DNA of 64,000 bases from Ichthyenterobacterium magnum (GTDB taxonomy: Bacteria; Bacteroidota; Bacteroidia; Flavobacteriales; Flavobacteriaceae), in NCBI RefSeq assembly GCF_003610635.1, contig NZ_RAQJ01000003.1:310001-374000 (forward strand). The letters run 5' to 3'. Positions 10,508 to 18,947 of the stretch are shown here, in pieces (position 1 is the stretch's first letter; each line of letters opens with the position of its first letter). The translations under genes were made by a program, and so were the position numbers. The notes under the pieces were generated by a model, which was not told the origin of the DNA, ran no database searches, and worked only from the letters and a program-made list of their open reading frames with translations.

Positions 10508-10539
10508 AAAAATCTATTTTATTGTGTTAAAAATGAGTG

Positions 10540-10571
10540 CAAAAATAACTATTATTTATATTTCTGACAAC
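10540..10571 (-). promoter_or_regulatory. Predicted rpsF operon promoter
   Basis: On the minus strand a -7 element TATTTTTG (10540-10547) fits TAnnTTTG. GTTG (10568-10571), 20 bases upstream, fits the -33 TTTG at three of four positions. The leader would be about 28 bases. Confidence 0.5.
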
Positions 10572-10611
10572 ATTTTTGCATGTAAAATTCAAGGTTTTTA
10601 AAAATGTTAAA

Positions 10612-10628
10612 GTTTTGTTAAACAAAAC
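10612..10628. promoter_or_regulatory. Perfect inverted repeat between rpsF and the LytTR gene
   Basis: GTTTTGTT (10612-10619) and AACAAAAC (10621-10628) are perfect inverted repeats around one base. They lie upstream of both divergent promoters, a plausible operator position. The binding protein is unknown. Confidence 0.4.
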
Positions 10629-10643
10629 ACTTTACCGATGTTT

Positions 10644-10675
10644 TTTGGTTTTTATCCGAATTTTTTGTAGTATTG
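10644..10675 (+). promoter_or_regulatory. Predicted promoter of the LytTR regulator gene
   Basis: TTTG (10644-10647), a 20-base spacer and TAGTATTG (10668-10675), one mismatch from TAnnTTTG. The leader to the ATG at 10707 is about 25-30 bases. Confidence 0.5.
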
Positions 10676-10706
10676 TCGATATCTTAACCTAAAATATGAT
10701 AATGTT

Positions 10707-11402
10707 ATGACTTTAAACTGTGTAGTAGTTGATGATTCTGCAATCCAACGCTTATCGATTGTAAAGTTAATTGAGAATCATACCTCACTTAACCTTATTG
10801 CAGAATACAGCAGTGCACTTGAAACTAAAAACGGACTTAATACTCATAAAGTAGATTTAATCTTCTTAGATATTGAGATGCCTGTTTTAAACGGTTTTGA
10901 ACTGCTCGACGTACTCAACAACAAACCCCAAATTATTTTTGTTACTGGTAAAACCGAATATGCATTCAAAGCATTTAATTATGATGCGACTGACTATTTA
11001 CAAAAACCAATTACGAGAGAACGCTTTAATACGTCTGTAGAAAAAGCATTAGAACAACATAAACTCAAATTAGATTTTAATGAAACAGATGGTGAACATA
11101 TTTTTGTTAAAAGTAATTTAAAGAAACGTAAGGTTTACATTAAAGATATTAAATGGATTGAAGCACTTGGTGATTATGTAAAATTAGTAACCGAAGAAAA
11201 CAGCTTGGTCGTTTTATCTACAATGAAAGCTTTTGAACACGAACTACCTGAAGGTAAGTTTTTAAGAATTCATAAATCGTATATCGTAAATCTTGACAAA
11301 GTAGATCGATTTAATAGTAAGAATGTTGAAGTTGGTGCTTATGAAATTCCTTTAAGTAGAAATAAGAAAACCCAACTTGTAGATGCATTAAATAATATTT
11401 AA
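10707..11402 (+). CDS. LytTR-family response regulator (orphan)
   Basis: 231 residues with two domains: a CheY-like receiver (1-120) with acidic pocket D9/D10, phosphoacceptor D55 in LIFLDIEMP, and K at YLQKP; then a LytTR DNA-binding domain (about 135-231, including IEALGDYVKLVT and FLRIHKSYIVNL). No histidine kinase gene adjoins it, so its partner is elsewhere; the LytS-type kinase at 16013 has its own LytTR regulator next to it. Its end lies one base from the convergent priA stop. Confidence 0.9.
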   Translation: MTLNCVVVDDSAIQRLSIVKLIENHTSLNLIAEYSSALETKNGLNTHKVDLIFLDIEMPVLNGFELLDVLNNKPQIIFVTGKTEYAFKAFNYDATDYLQKPITRERFNTSVEKALEQHKLKLDFNETDGEHIFVKSNLKKRKVYIKDIKWIEALGDYVKLVTEENSLVVLSTMKAFEHELPEGKFLRIHKSYIVNLDKVDRFNSKNVEVGAYEIPLSRNKKTQLVDALNNI

Positions 11403-11403
11403 A

Positions 11404-13857
11404 TTAATAATTATCGACATTTAATATTACTCTTACTGCCCTAAAATCTTTTATACTAAAGAAGCTGTTATTTATTTTAATAATAGCTTCTTTTGTTTTT
11501 GACAACGATTGTTTTTGAGGAATCTTTATCAAAATATTTTTTAAATACTGATTACGTATTCTAGACACAGGAGGAAACTCTGGGCCTAAAACATGTTGTT
11601 TAAAAACAGTTCGCAGTGATTTTGCATACCATTCTGCACCAACATCTACTTTTTGATAATCTTTATGTTTTAAAGTAATTTTTATAAGCCTATAAATTGG
11701 AGGATATTTATAATCATGGCGTTCATTTAATTGCTCATTAAACATTTGCTCATAATCATTTGTAGATACTTGCTGTAATATTTTATGATATGGATTATAC
11801 GTTTGTATTAATACTTTACCTCTTTTATCTGTTCGTCCTGCTCTACCAGAAACCTGAGTCATTAATTGATAACTCCGCTCATGCGCTCTAAAATCTGGAA
11901 AATTAAGCATGTTATCAGCATTCATAATACCAACAAGCTTTACGTTTCTAAAATCTAAACCTTTAGTAAGCATTTGTGTGCCAACAAGAATATCTATTTC
12001 TCCTTGCTCTAAAGCAGTAATAATTTTTTCATAACCATATTTGCCTCGCGTAGTATCTAAATCCATTCGTGCTACATTATGGTCTGGAAACAACAACTTC
12101 ACTTCCTCTTCTACTTGCTCTGTACCAAACCCTTTATTATCTAGCTCAACACTTCCGCAAGCCTCACAGGTTTTAGGCATTACAGTATTATAACCACAAT
12201 AATGACAGCGTAATTGATTTTTATACTGATGAAACGTGAGACTCACATCACAATTTGGACACTGAGGTGAATGCCCACATGTGTTACATTCTATAATAGG
12301 CGAAAAACCTCTTCTATTTTGAAATAAAATGATTTGATAACCATCTTTTAAGGTTTCAGTCATTTCTTCAATCAAACGGTCACTAAAATGACCATTCATT
12401 CGTTTACGCTTGTGCTTATCTTTAATATCTACCAGTTCTATATCTGGCATTAAAACATTATTGAAGCGATGTTTTAACTCTACAAAACCATATTTACCTT
12501 GTTTAGCATTATAATAGCTCTCTAAACTAGGCGTTGCAGATCCTAAAAGTGTTTTGGCTTTAAATATACTAGCCAGAACAATTGCAGCATCTCTTGCATG
12601 ATACCTTGGCGCAGGATCAAATTGCTTAAAAGACGATTCATGCTCTTCGTCAACAATCACCAATCCTAAATTTTGAAACGGCAATAACATACTCGAACGC
12701 GCTCCTAATATAATTTGTGCTTTTAGAGAATTACGTAACATATTATTCCAAACCTCAACACGTTCATGAGACGAATATTTAGAATGAAACACAGCCACTT
12801 TTTCTCCAAAATAGTTTTGAAGCCTAGATACTAATTGTGTCGTTAATGCAATTTCTGGCAGCAAGTACAAGACTTGTTTTTTTGCTTTGAGTTGTTCCTC
12901 AATAAGCTTAACATAAATTTCAGTTTTTCCTGAAGATGTCACGCCATGGATAAGCGTGATATTTTGATTTTTAAATGATTGATTTATCTCATCTAAAGCT
13001 TTAGCCTGATATTCATTTAATTGTTTTGAATGCTCATTGTCTTTACCTGAAAACTCAACCCTATCATGTTGAATATGGTATGCTTCAAAAACACCTTTAT
13101 CAATTAATGTCTTTATAACTGTTGAGGAAGCATCACCATCTTTAATTAAATCTGAAACTTTTACAGGCTTTTTTGTAGTGGCAGAAATAGAAAATAAGGT
13201 CATTACAACATGACGTTGTTTTGGTGCTCTACTTAATTCATTTAATAAATCTTGAAGCTTGCTTTCTGATGTATATTGACTATGTAATTTAACATAGCGA
13301 ACTAATTTAGGCTTATACTTTTGGTAAACGGTTTCTTCTACTGAAATGGCATTTTTATCTAATAAGCGATTAATAACAGGAAGCACATTTTTTTTATCAA
13401 GAATGCTCATTAGATCCTGAATCTTTAATGATGATTGATGATGTAAAGCTTCATAAATTAAAAACTCATCATCTTTCAGGTCTTCATCATTAATAACAAT
13501 CTCATTATTTTTACTAATAACGGTTTCGCTTTCTAAAATAAATCCGCTTGGTAATGCTGCTCGCATCACCTCACCTATAGTACATAAATAGTACTTAGCA
13601 ATCCATTGCCAATGCTGCAGTTGTTCTTGTGTAACTATTGGCGAATCATCTAATATTTGATGAATTTGTTTGGCGTCATAAACCAAAGGTGCTTCGTTAT
13701 GTACATTAAAAACAATGGCTGTATATATTTTACTTTTTCCAAAAGGAACAGACACTCGCATACCAGGTTTTAGAAACTCGGCTTCTGCTTGTGTTATAGC
13801 ATAGGTAAAGCTTTTTTCTAAGGGAATTGGCAGTATGACATTTATGAAGCAATCCAT
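11404..13857 (-). CDS. priA: Primosomal protein N' (replication restart helicase)
   Basis: 817 residues, somewhat longer than the E. coli protein (732). N-terminal 3'-OH-binding domain (FINVILPIPLEKSFTY), helicase core with Walker A GVTSSGKTEIY, DEEH box (VIVDEEHESSFKQ), GSATPS, and paired zinc-binding cysteines (CNTCGHSPQCPNC and CHYCG...CEACG). Late motifs GTQMLTKGLDF and QVSGRAGR. It recognises stalled forks and reloads the replisome. It is preceded by the terminator of the upstream TPR gene, so it has its own promoter. Confidence 0.97.
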   Translation of the reverse strand: MDCFINVILPIPLEKSFTYAITQAEAEFLKPGMRVSVPFGKSKIYTAIVFNVHNEAPLVYDAKQIHQILDDSPIVTQEQLQHWQWIAKYYLCTIGEVMRAALPSGFILESETVISKNNEIVINDEDLKDDEFLIYEALHHQSSLKIQDLMSILDKKNVLPVINRLLDKNAISVEETVYQKYKPKLVRYVKLHSQYTSESKLQDLLNELSRAPKQRHVVMTLFSISATTKKPVKVSDLIKDGDASSTVIKTLIDKGVFEAYHIQHDRVEFSGKDNEHSKQLNEYQAKALDEINQSFKNQNITLIHGVTSSGKTEIYVKLIEEQLKAKKQVLYLLPEIALTTQLVSRLQNYFGEKVAVFHSKYSSHERVEVWNNMLRNSLKAQIILGARSSMLLPFQNLGLVIVDEEHESSFKQFDPAPRYHARDAAIVLASIFKAKTLLGSATPSLESYYNAKQGKYGFVELKHRFNNVLMPDIELVDIKDKHKRKRMNGHFSDRLIEEMTETLKDGYQIILFQNRRGFSPIIECNTCGHSPQCPNCDVSLTFHQYKNQLRCHYCGYNTVMPKTCEACGSVELDNKGFGTEQVEEEVKLLFPDHNVARMDLDTTRGKYGYEKIITALEQGEIDILVGTQMLTKGLDFRNVKLVGIMNADNMLNFPDFRAHERSYQLMTQVSGRAGRTDKRGKVLIQTYNPYHKILQQVSTNDYEQMFNEQLNERHDYKYPPIYRLIKITLKHKDYQKVDVGAEWYAKSLRTVFKQHVLGPEFPPVSRIRNQYLKNILIKIPQKQSLSKTKEAIIKINNSFFSIKDFRAVRVILNVDNY

Positions 13858-13881
13858 TGCTCAAAGGTAATAGGTTTGAAT

Positions 13882-13912
13882 AAAAAAACCATCGCTATTA
13901 GCAATGGTTTTT
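13882..13912 (-). terminator. Terminator downstream of the TPR protein gene
   Basis: AAAACCAT...GC (13885-13895) pairs with GC...ATGGTTTT (13901-13912), with one internal mismatch. On the minus strand it is followed by a T tract, between the TPR gene stop (13930) and the priA start (13857). Confidence 0.75.
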
Positions 13913-13929
13913 ATGGCTAGAGCAAAAAA

Positions 13930-14811
13930 TTAATTATCAATTTTAAACAATTTTTTGAGTGAGGAAGTATCAGACTTTTTTATAGACTGTTTCTTTTGGT
14001 TATTTGTTTTCTTCTTTGCCGTTTTGGTTGTCGTTTTACTTCTAGTTGTTAATCGTCTTCTGCTCTTATTATTAAGGTCTTTTGGCTTAAGATTTTCGTC
14101 TTCAAATTTTGGAATATTAGCAATCGTACCTCCATTATTTTTGTCTGCAATAGCTCTTAAAATAGCTACAGTAGAATCAAAAACTCCAAAATAAGCTAAA
14201 TCATATAAGGAGATTGCTTGTGCATAATCTTTATTTTCTTCATGTATTAGTGCCATTAAAAGCAATTCATGTCTTCTAGATTTTATATTATCTTTATTGG
14301 GGTTAACCTCTGCACATTTCTTTAAATCTGCCTCAGCCTCTTTAAAATTACCTAAATTATAATGCAATTGTGCTCTACTAAAATAAGAATATGTATTTGG
14401 AGCCATTGCCACAAGTTGATCTTGAGCTTCCAAGTCGCTTTCTTTTGCTTGCTCTCTTGCTATGAGTTTTTTACTTAATTTCTCGCTTTCTAAATGGTCA
14501 AAATAAGCTGTACATGTGTAAACTAATTCTGATTGCATAACAACAATTAAATCTCTTCTTGCCAATTGACCCAGCAAGTATTTTTTATTGACGTCTTCTT
14601 CTTCTATTTCTGCATCAATTTGAGTTGCATATTTAGGTAAGATTTCTCGAAAACAGGCTTTATAAGCATTTTCTGTAAGGTTTCGTTTTTGACTTTCTAG
14701 CGTGAGACAATCACACATATCAGCTCTAAAGGCTAACTTATATGATTGACTAGATGCTGTGTTTCCGAAGAAAATAATACTCAATATAATTATAGTGTTC
14801 TTGATTTTCAT
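13930..14811 (-). CDS. Exported protein with TPR-like repeats
   Basis: 293 residues. An N-terminal signal peptide (IIILSIIFFGNTASSQ) is followed by a helical region with four cysteines (CDC, C at about 54 and 101). A tetratricopeptide-like part (about 139-215) has the phrases NTYSYFSRAQLHYNLGNFKEA and NKDYAQAISLYDLAYFG. The last 60 residues are very basic, rich in K, T, R and S (KKKTNNQKKQSIKK), probably disordered. No specific function is recognised. It is co-directional with 14830-15270, 18 bases upstream, and probably in one operon. Confidence 0.7.
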   Translation of the reverse strand: MKIKNTIIILSIIFFGNTASSQSYKLAFRADMCDCLTLESQKRNLTENAYKACFREILPKYATQIDAEIEEEDVNKKYLLGQLARRDLIVVMQSELVYTCTAYFDHLESEKLSKKLIAREQAKESDLEAQDQLVAMAPNTYSYFSRAQLHYNLGNFKEAEADLKKCAEVNPNKDNIKSRRHELLLMALIHEENKDYAQAISLYDLAYFGVFDSTVAILRAIADKNNGGTIANIPKFEDENLKPKDLNNKSRRRLTTRSKTTTKTAKKKTNNQKKQSIKKSDTSSLKKLFKIDN

Positions 14812-14829
14812 TTAATAATTGCTTTATTT

Positions 14830-15270
14830 TTAATCGTCATCTTCGTCTTCATTAGTCCCAATAAAGTAAACCTTCATTGTTTTCATGCAATACTTTAATG
14901 CTCTCTTAGACTTATTAAGATTAATGGTTGCTTTGCCTTTAATCATGATGTTAGCATCACCACTTGTCATATCGTCCAAAATGGTTGGTAACACTTGCCA
15001 TAAGCTATCAATATCTTGTTCTGCACGCTCTAATAACTGATTTTCAATTTCAGCAGGCACTTCAACACCTGCTTTAGTTAAACTATCATATACAAATACT
15101 TTATGATACAACTCAAATGAATGGCTTACAAACTGATCTACACTTTCAATTTTAGAAACTCGTTTTGGTGGTTTTAATCGTTTTTTTTGCGAAAAACCAT
15201 TCTGTGGAATTAAAAATAGAATGACTATTACTACGGAAATGTATTTTTTTAAATTATCAATTGCTTTCAT
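14830..15270 (-). CDS. Small exported protein of unknown function
   Basis: 146 residues: an N-terminal hydrophobic signal (ISVVIVILFLIPQNGFSQ), a basic patch (KKRLKPPKRVSK), a helical core, and an acidic tail NEDEDDD. No family recognised. It lies 18 bases before the TPR protein gene and may work with it in the envelope. Confidence 0.6.
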   Translation of the reverse strand: MKAIDNLKKYISVVIVILFLIPQNGFSQKKRLKPPKRVSKIESVDQFVSHSFELYHKVFVYDSLTKAGVEVPAEIENQLLERAEQDIDSLWQVLPTILDDMTSGDANIMIKGKATINLNKSKRALKYCMKTMKVYFIGTNEDEDDD

Positions 15271-15317
15271 GAGGGTTTGAATTATAAGGTTATTTATTTT
15301 TAAGAAACTCTTGACAT

Positions 15318-15851
15318 TTAATAATTAATGGTGCCATTCATTGTTAATATTGCACCAGAATCTGTGTTAATTACTGTAGTATCATCAAACACTATAGTCT
15401 TTGAAACTTTATCTACGCTAAAACCTGTTCCGCAATCTGTATTATCTGCAGAACTTGATGGTGGTGTTGAACATACATAGCTAAACTCTTCTCCATCTTT
15501 AGCAATAAGCATAGAAATAGCTTTATTAAAAGTTGTATTATCACCAATTGTAAATTGAGCAGCTACAATAACGAAAGCATTTAAAAAATCTGTCGACACT
15601 ACTTCACCGTTTTCTATAGTTGTGTTTTTATCTAATAGTGTTACAGAACTATTAGTCCCGGTGGTATCCAATCCATCTGGATCAATATTGCCAACAACCA
15701 ATGTGCTACCAACAATTGCTGTATCTAGCCCTGATAATTGAATCGTACCAAATGTAGTATTGCCAATAGAATTAGAATCATCATCACCAGAACAACCAAT
15801 GATAAGAAATGTAATGATTATAGCTTTTAATAAATTGAATGTTGTTTTCAT
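15318..15851 (-). CDS. Predicted surface lipoprotein, possible LytTR target
   Basis: 177 residues. A signal peptide ends in lipobox IIGC (Cys20) followed by SGDDDS, an acidic stretch resembling the lipoprotein export signal of Bacteroidota, so the mature protein may face outside. The rest is Thr/Ser/Asn/Asp-rich and beta-like, with two cysteines (CSTPP, DCGTG) that could form a disulfide. No family recognised. It diverges from the LytS-type kinase gene; the shared region carries a 21-bp-spaced direct repeat next to this gene's predicted -7 element. Confidence 0.65.
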   Translation of the reverse strand: MKTTFNLLKAIIITFLIIGCSGDDDSNSIGNTTFGTIQLSGLDTAIVGSTLVVGNIDPDGLDTTGTNSSVTLLDKNTTIENGEVVSTDFLNAFVIVAAQFTIGDNTTFNKAISMLIAKDGEEFSYVCSTPPSSSADNTDCGTGFSVDKVSKTIVFDDTTVINTDSGAILTMNGTINY

Positions 15852-15907
15852 GGTTGTATATTTTTAGAATATTTAAATAACCTTCTTTTCTTTTCAAAAA
15901 ACCACAA

Positions 15908-15915
15908 CAAAATTA
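15908..15915 (-). promoter_or_regulatory. Predicted -7 element for the lipoprotein gene
   Basis: Read on the minus strand it is TAATTTTG, a full match to TAnnTTTG, 57 bases upstream of the start codon. No TTTG-like -33 is seen at 19-21 bases; the direct repeats at 15915-15951 occupy that place, as in an activator-dependent promoter. Confidence 0.45.
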
Positions 15916-15951
15916 TTATCGTTGACTTTGAACATATTATCGTTAGCCTTG
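15915..15951. promoter_or_regulatory. Direct repeat spaced 21 bp: candidate LytTR binding site
   Basis: ATTATCGTTGACTTTG (15915-15930) and ATTATCGTTAGCCTTG (15936-15951) share 13 of 16 bases with starts exactly 21 bp apart. LytTR regulators (AgrA, VirR, LytR types) bind 9-10 bp direct repeats about two helical turns apart. The site lies between the kinase/LytTR operon and the divergent lipoprotein gene. Confidence 0.5.
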
Positions 15952-16012
15952 TAGCTTATTTATGACAATTATTTGCTATTTTTAAGCAGCTATTAATTAT
16001 ATAAAATTCTTT

Positions 16013-17794
16013 ATGAAAAGATTATTATTAACCATCTTTTTCATGACATCATTATTTTGTTTATCCCAAAACAAACTCATTGATTCTCTTGAGAACGTAA
16101 TTAACAACTACAAAGTAGAAGACACTACTTATGTGAATTTAAGAACAAAATTCACTGCTAGAAAAATGTTTTTAACACCTACAGATTCTAGTTGGATGAC
16201 TTATAACCTTAAAACTCTAGAGATCTCTAAGAAACTTAATTATGATAAAGGAATGGCTCTTAGCTATAATAGTATAGGGATTATTGAACATTATTTTAAG
16301 TCTGATCCACTAAAAGCTCTAGATTATTATCAAAATGCTTATGCAATTATAGAAAACAATTCAAAATTTGAAAAATATGTAGTTGGAGTGCTTACAAATA
16401 TTGGTCTTATTCATTACGAGCAACAAGATTATGACAAAGCATTGAAGAGCTATAAAACACTATTAAAATACCCACAATACAAAACAAACACTCTTTTTAA
16501 TATTGGTAACATCTATGGGCATCAAAAAAAAGCCGATTCTTCTATTTATTTTTACAAAGAAGCTATTACTGTAGCTGACCCAGTCAAACATATCATGCAC
16601 ATAGCCAATATAAAAAGTAATTTAGGTTTGGTTCAAACCAATGCTGGATATTTAAGTGATGGGTTGACAAATACCAATGAGAGTTTAAGCCTTGTTGAAA
16701 AACACAATTTTGAATTACTAAAAGTGTCTGCGTATGTGAATGCTGCAGAAGTCTATTTAAAGAATAATAATATTGAAAAAGCAGAATATTATGCCACACA
16801 AAGTTTAAATCAAAAAGATGCTCCAAACAGCTTAGCAACCCAAAGTAGTGCTTTAGAGACACTTACAAATGTTTATGAAAAAAAAGAAGATTACAAAAAG
16901 GCCTTTATTAATTATAAAAAACACATTATATTAAATGATAGTCTAATTAATGCAGATCGAAAACTTGAGATATCAAGAAAGGAAATCCAATATGAAGCCG
17001 ATAAAAATAATGCTATTGCACAAGTTGAAATAGAACGTCAAAGATCAATTAAAAATGCTTCTATTATTGGTGGCAGCGGACTCATATTAGCTTCATTAAT
17101 TGGTTTTATTTTATACCGAAGAAAGCAAGAAGCAGTTACTAAAACTAAAGAAGCAGAATTTAACGCTAAGGTATCTGATACTGAACTTAAAGCCCTACGA
17201 TCCCAAATGAATCCTCATTTTATTTTTAACTCTCTAAACTCAATTGGAGATTATATTTTAAAAAATGATACACAATCTGCAAGTGATTATTTAGGGAAAT
17301 TTGCTAAATTAATGCGTATGACTTTGGAAAACTCAGAAAAGAGTGAAATTCTCTTATCTGAAGATATTTCACTTTTAAAAACATATTTAGAAATTGAACG
17401 TAAGAGGTTTGAATACAAGTTTGATTATACTATTGAAGTAGACAAAACTTTAGATCCAGAAAATATAATGATTCCACCAATGCTTCTTCAACCATTTCTT
17501 GAAAACAGTATCATTCATGGACTATCACAAAAGATTAAGAGAGGCAATATAGTAATTGCTTTTAAAGATAACCATGATATGATTATTTGCAGTGTTGACG
17601 ATAATGGTATTGGTCGTCATAATTCATCTTCAAATAAAACACCTTCAAATCAAAAATCTATGGGAATGACAATAACAAAAAGTAGAATTGATATTATTAA
17701 TAAGGTCAAAAAAACTAAAGGTAGTGTTAGAATTATTGACAAATCACAAGGTACTCGTATTGAAGTAACACTACCAATCCAACTCGTATACTAA
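16013..17794 (+). CDS. LytS-type sensor histidine kinase with extracytoplasmic TPR domain
   Basis: 593 residues. Signal peptide (MKRLLLTIFFMTSLFCLSQ), then a series of tetratricopeptide repeats over about 25-330 (for example GMALSYNSIGIIEHYF and NIGLIHYEQQDYDKALKSYKT). One transmembrane helix (about 346-366, IIGGSGLILASLIGFILY), a short coiled coil, then a His_kinase domain (PF06580 type) with the phosphoacceptor His near residue 401 in QMNPHFIFNSLN. An HATPase domain has DNGIGR as N/G box. The layout matches flavobacterial TPR kinases that pair with LytTR regulators. The stop codon abuts the start of the regulator at 17795, so they form one operon. Confidence 0.92.
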   Translation: MKRLLLTIFFMTSLFCLSQNKLIDSLENVINNYKVEDTTYVNLRTKFTARKMFLTPTDSSWMTYNLKTLEISKKLNYDKGMALSYNSIGIIEHYFKSDPLKALDYYQNAYAIIENNSKFEKYVVGVLTNIGLIHYEQQDYDKALKSYKTLLKYPQYKTNTLFNIGNIYGHQKKADSSIYFYKEAITVADPVKHIMHIANIKSNLGLVQTNAGYLSDGLTNTNESLSLVEKHNFELLKVSAYVNAAEVYLKNNNIEKAEYYATQSLNQKDAPNSLATQSSALETLTNVYEKKEDYKKAFINYKKHIILNDSLINADRKLEISRKEIQYEADKNNAIAQVEIERQRSIKNASIIGGSGLILASLIGFILYRRKQEAVTKTKEAEFNAKVSDTELKALRSQMNPHFIFNSLNSIGDYILKNDTQSASDYLGKFAKLMRMTLENSEKSEILLSEDISLLKTYLEIERKRFEYKFDYTIEVDKTLDPENIMIPPMLLQPFLENSIIHGLSQKIKRGNIVIAFKDNHDMIICSVDDNGIGRHNSSSNKTPSNQKSMGMTITKSRIDIINKVKKTKGSVRIIDKSQGTRIEVTLPIQLVY

Positions 17795-18529
17795 ATGATA
17801 AAAACTATACTTATTGATGACGAACAACATTGCATCACACGTTTACAAAATTTAATCGAGAGACATCCAAACACCTTTAATATCGTTGCAACATGTTATA
17901 CAGTTGAAGAAGCACTTGACCTTGTTCCTAAATTACAACCTGATTTAGTGTTTTTGGATATAAAAATCCATGAGAAAACAGGTTTTGATTTTTTAAAAGA
18001 GATTGATACTATAAATTTCAAAATCATATTCACTACCGCTTTTGACAATTTTGCAATTAAAGCTTTTAAATTTAGTGCTTTTGATTATTTATTAAAGCCA
18101 ATTGATAATGATGATTTTAGTGACTCAATAATACGATTAAAAAGTGAACTATCACATCAATCAATTGAAAATCAAATTCAGAGTCTTTTCAATAATTTAA
18201 AGCCTAATCAAAATAAAATAATTAGCCTTCCTTCATTAACTGGTTTTGAAACACTTAAAGTAGAAGATATTATTCATTTAGAAGCAGACACTAATATCAC
18301 ACATATATTTACAAAGGATAAGAAAATGGTAGTTTCTAAACCTATAAAATTCTATGAAGACTTATTAGATGATACCATTTTTTTTAAAACCCACAAATCA
18401 TATTTAATAAATATTAATCACGTTAAAAAATATTATAAAGGGAAGCAAGGCTACGTGATAATGTCAAACAATGCTCAAGTTCCTGTTTCTGTTAGGAAAA
18501 AAGATGAGTTTTTGAGGCGGTTTGATTAA
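17795..18529 (+). CDS. LytTR-family response regulator, cognate of the upstream kinase
   Basis: 244 residues: a receiver domain with D8/D9, phosphoacceptor D55 (LVFLDIKIHEKTGF) and K at LLKP, then a LytTR domain (about 140-244; LEADTNITHIFTKD, FFKTHKSYLININHV). Its ATG directly follows the kinase stop codon. Likely targets are the divergent lipoprotein gene and its own operon, through the repeats at 15915-15951 (inference). Its 3' end overlaps the convergent DUF2147 gene by 4 bases. Confidence 0.92.
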   Translation: MIKTILIDDEQHCITRLQNLIERHPNTFNIVATCYTVEEALDLVPKLQPDLVFLDIKIHEKTGFDFLKEIDTINFKIIFTTAFDNFAIKAFKFSAFDYLLKPIDNDDFSDSIIRLKSELSHQSIENQIQSLFNNLKPNQNKIISLPSLTGFETLKVEDIIHLEADTNITHIFTKDKKMVVSKPIKFYEDLLDDTIFFKTHKSYLININHVKKYYKGKQGYVIMSNNAQVPVSVRKKDEFLRRFD

Positions 18530-18945
18530 TTTTCTCTAACCCAATATTGTGTTGCATACAAAAAAGAAACATAACCTCTTACTTGAAGTACATTAGGATC
18601 TTCATCTAAGGCTAAACGACATTTGTAGGTCTTACCATCTTGAGGATCAAAAATGGTTCCTTTTTTATAGTACTTACCATCTTTAATCATATTTTTAATA
18701 ATTACTAAACCTAAAACTGGTGTATCCTTTTCAGCTCCTTCACACTTATTACATAAAGCATCACGATCGTTAGGATTTAAAACCTCAACGATTTTCCCAA
18801 ACGTCTTTCCGTTTTCTTCATAAATATCAACAATAGATTTAGCTTCACCTGTTTGGTCATCTATAGTTTTCCATTGTCCGTAAATATCTTGTGATAAAAC
18901 AGAGCATGTTATCAAACAACAAAATAATATGATAATATTTTTCAT
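18526..18945 (-). CDS. DUF2147 family exported protein
   Basis: 139 residues from the ATG at 18945, which follows the yihY stop codon by two bases; an ATG at 18954 overlapping yihY is possible but adds only MLI. Signal peptide (NIIILFCCLITCSVLSQ), then a small beta-barrel-like domain with DIYGQWKTIDDQTGEAKS, a CNKC pair and the closing YWVREN. This is the DUF2147 pattern (IYG.W.....G...S.V.I....G...GKIV). The family is periplasmic or secreted and of unknown role. Confidence 0.85.
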   Translation of the reverse strand: MKNIIILFCCLITCSVLSQDIYGQWKTIDDQTGEAKSIVDIYEENGKTFGKIVEVLNPNDRDALCNKCEGAEKDTPVLGLVIIKNMIKDGKYYKKGTIFDPQDGKTYKCRLALDEDPNVLQVRGYVSFLYATQYWVREN

Positions 18946-18947
18946 AA

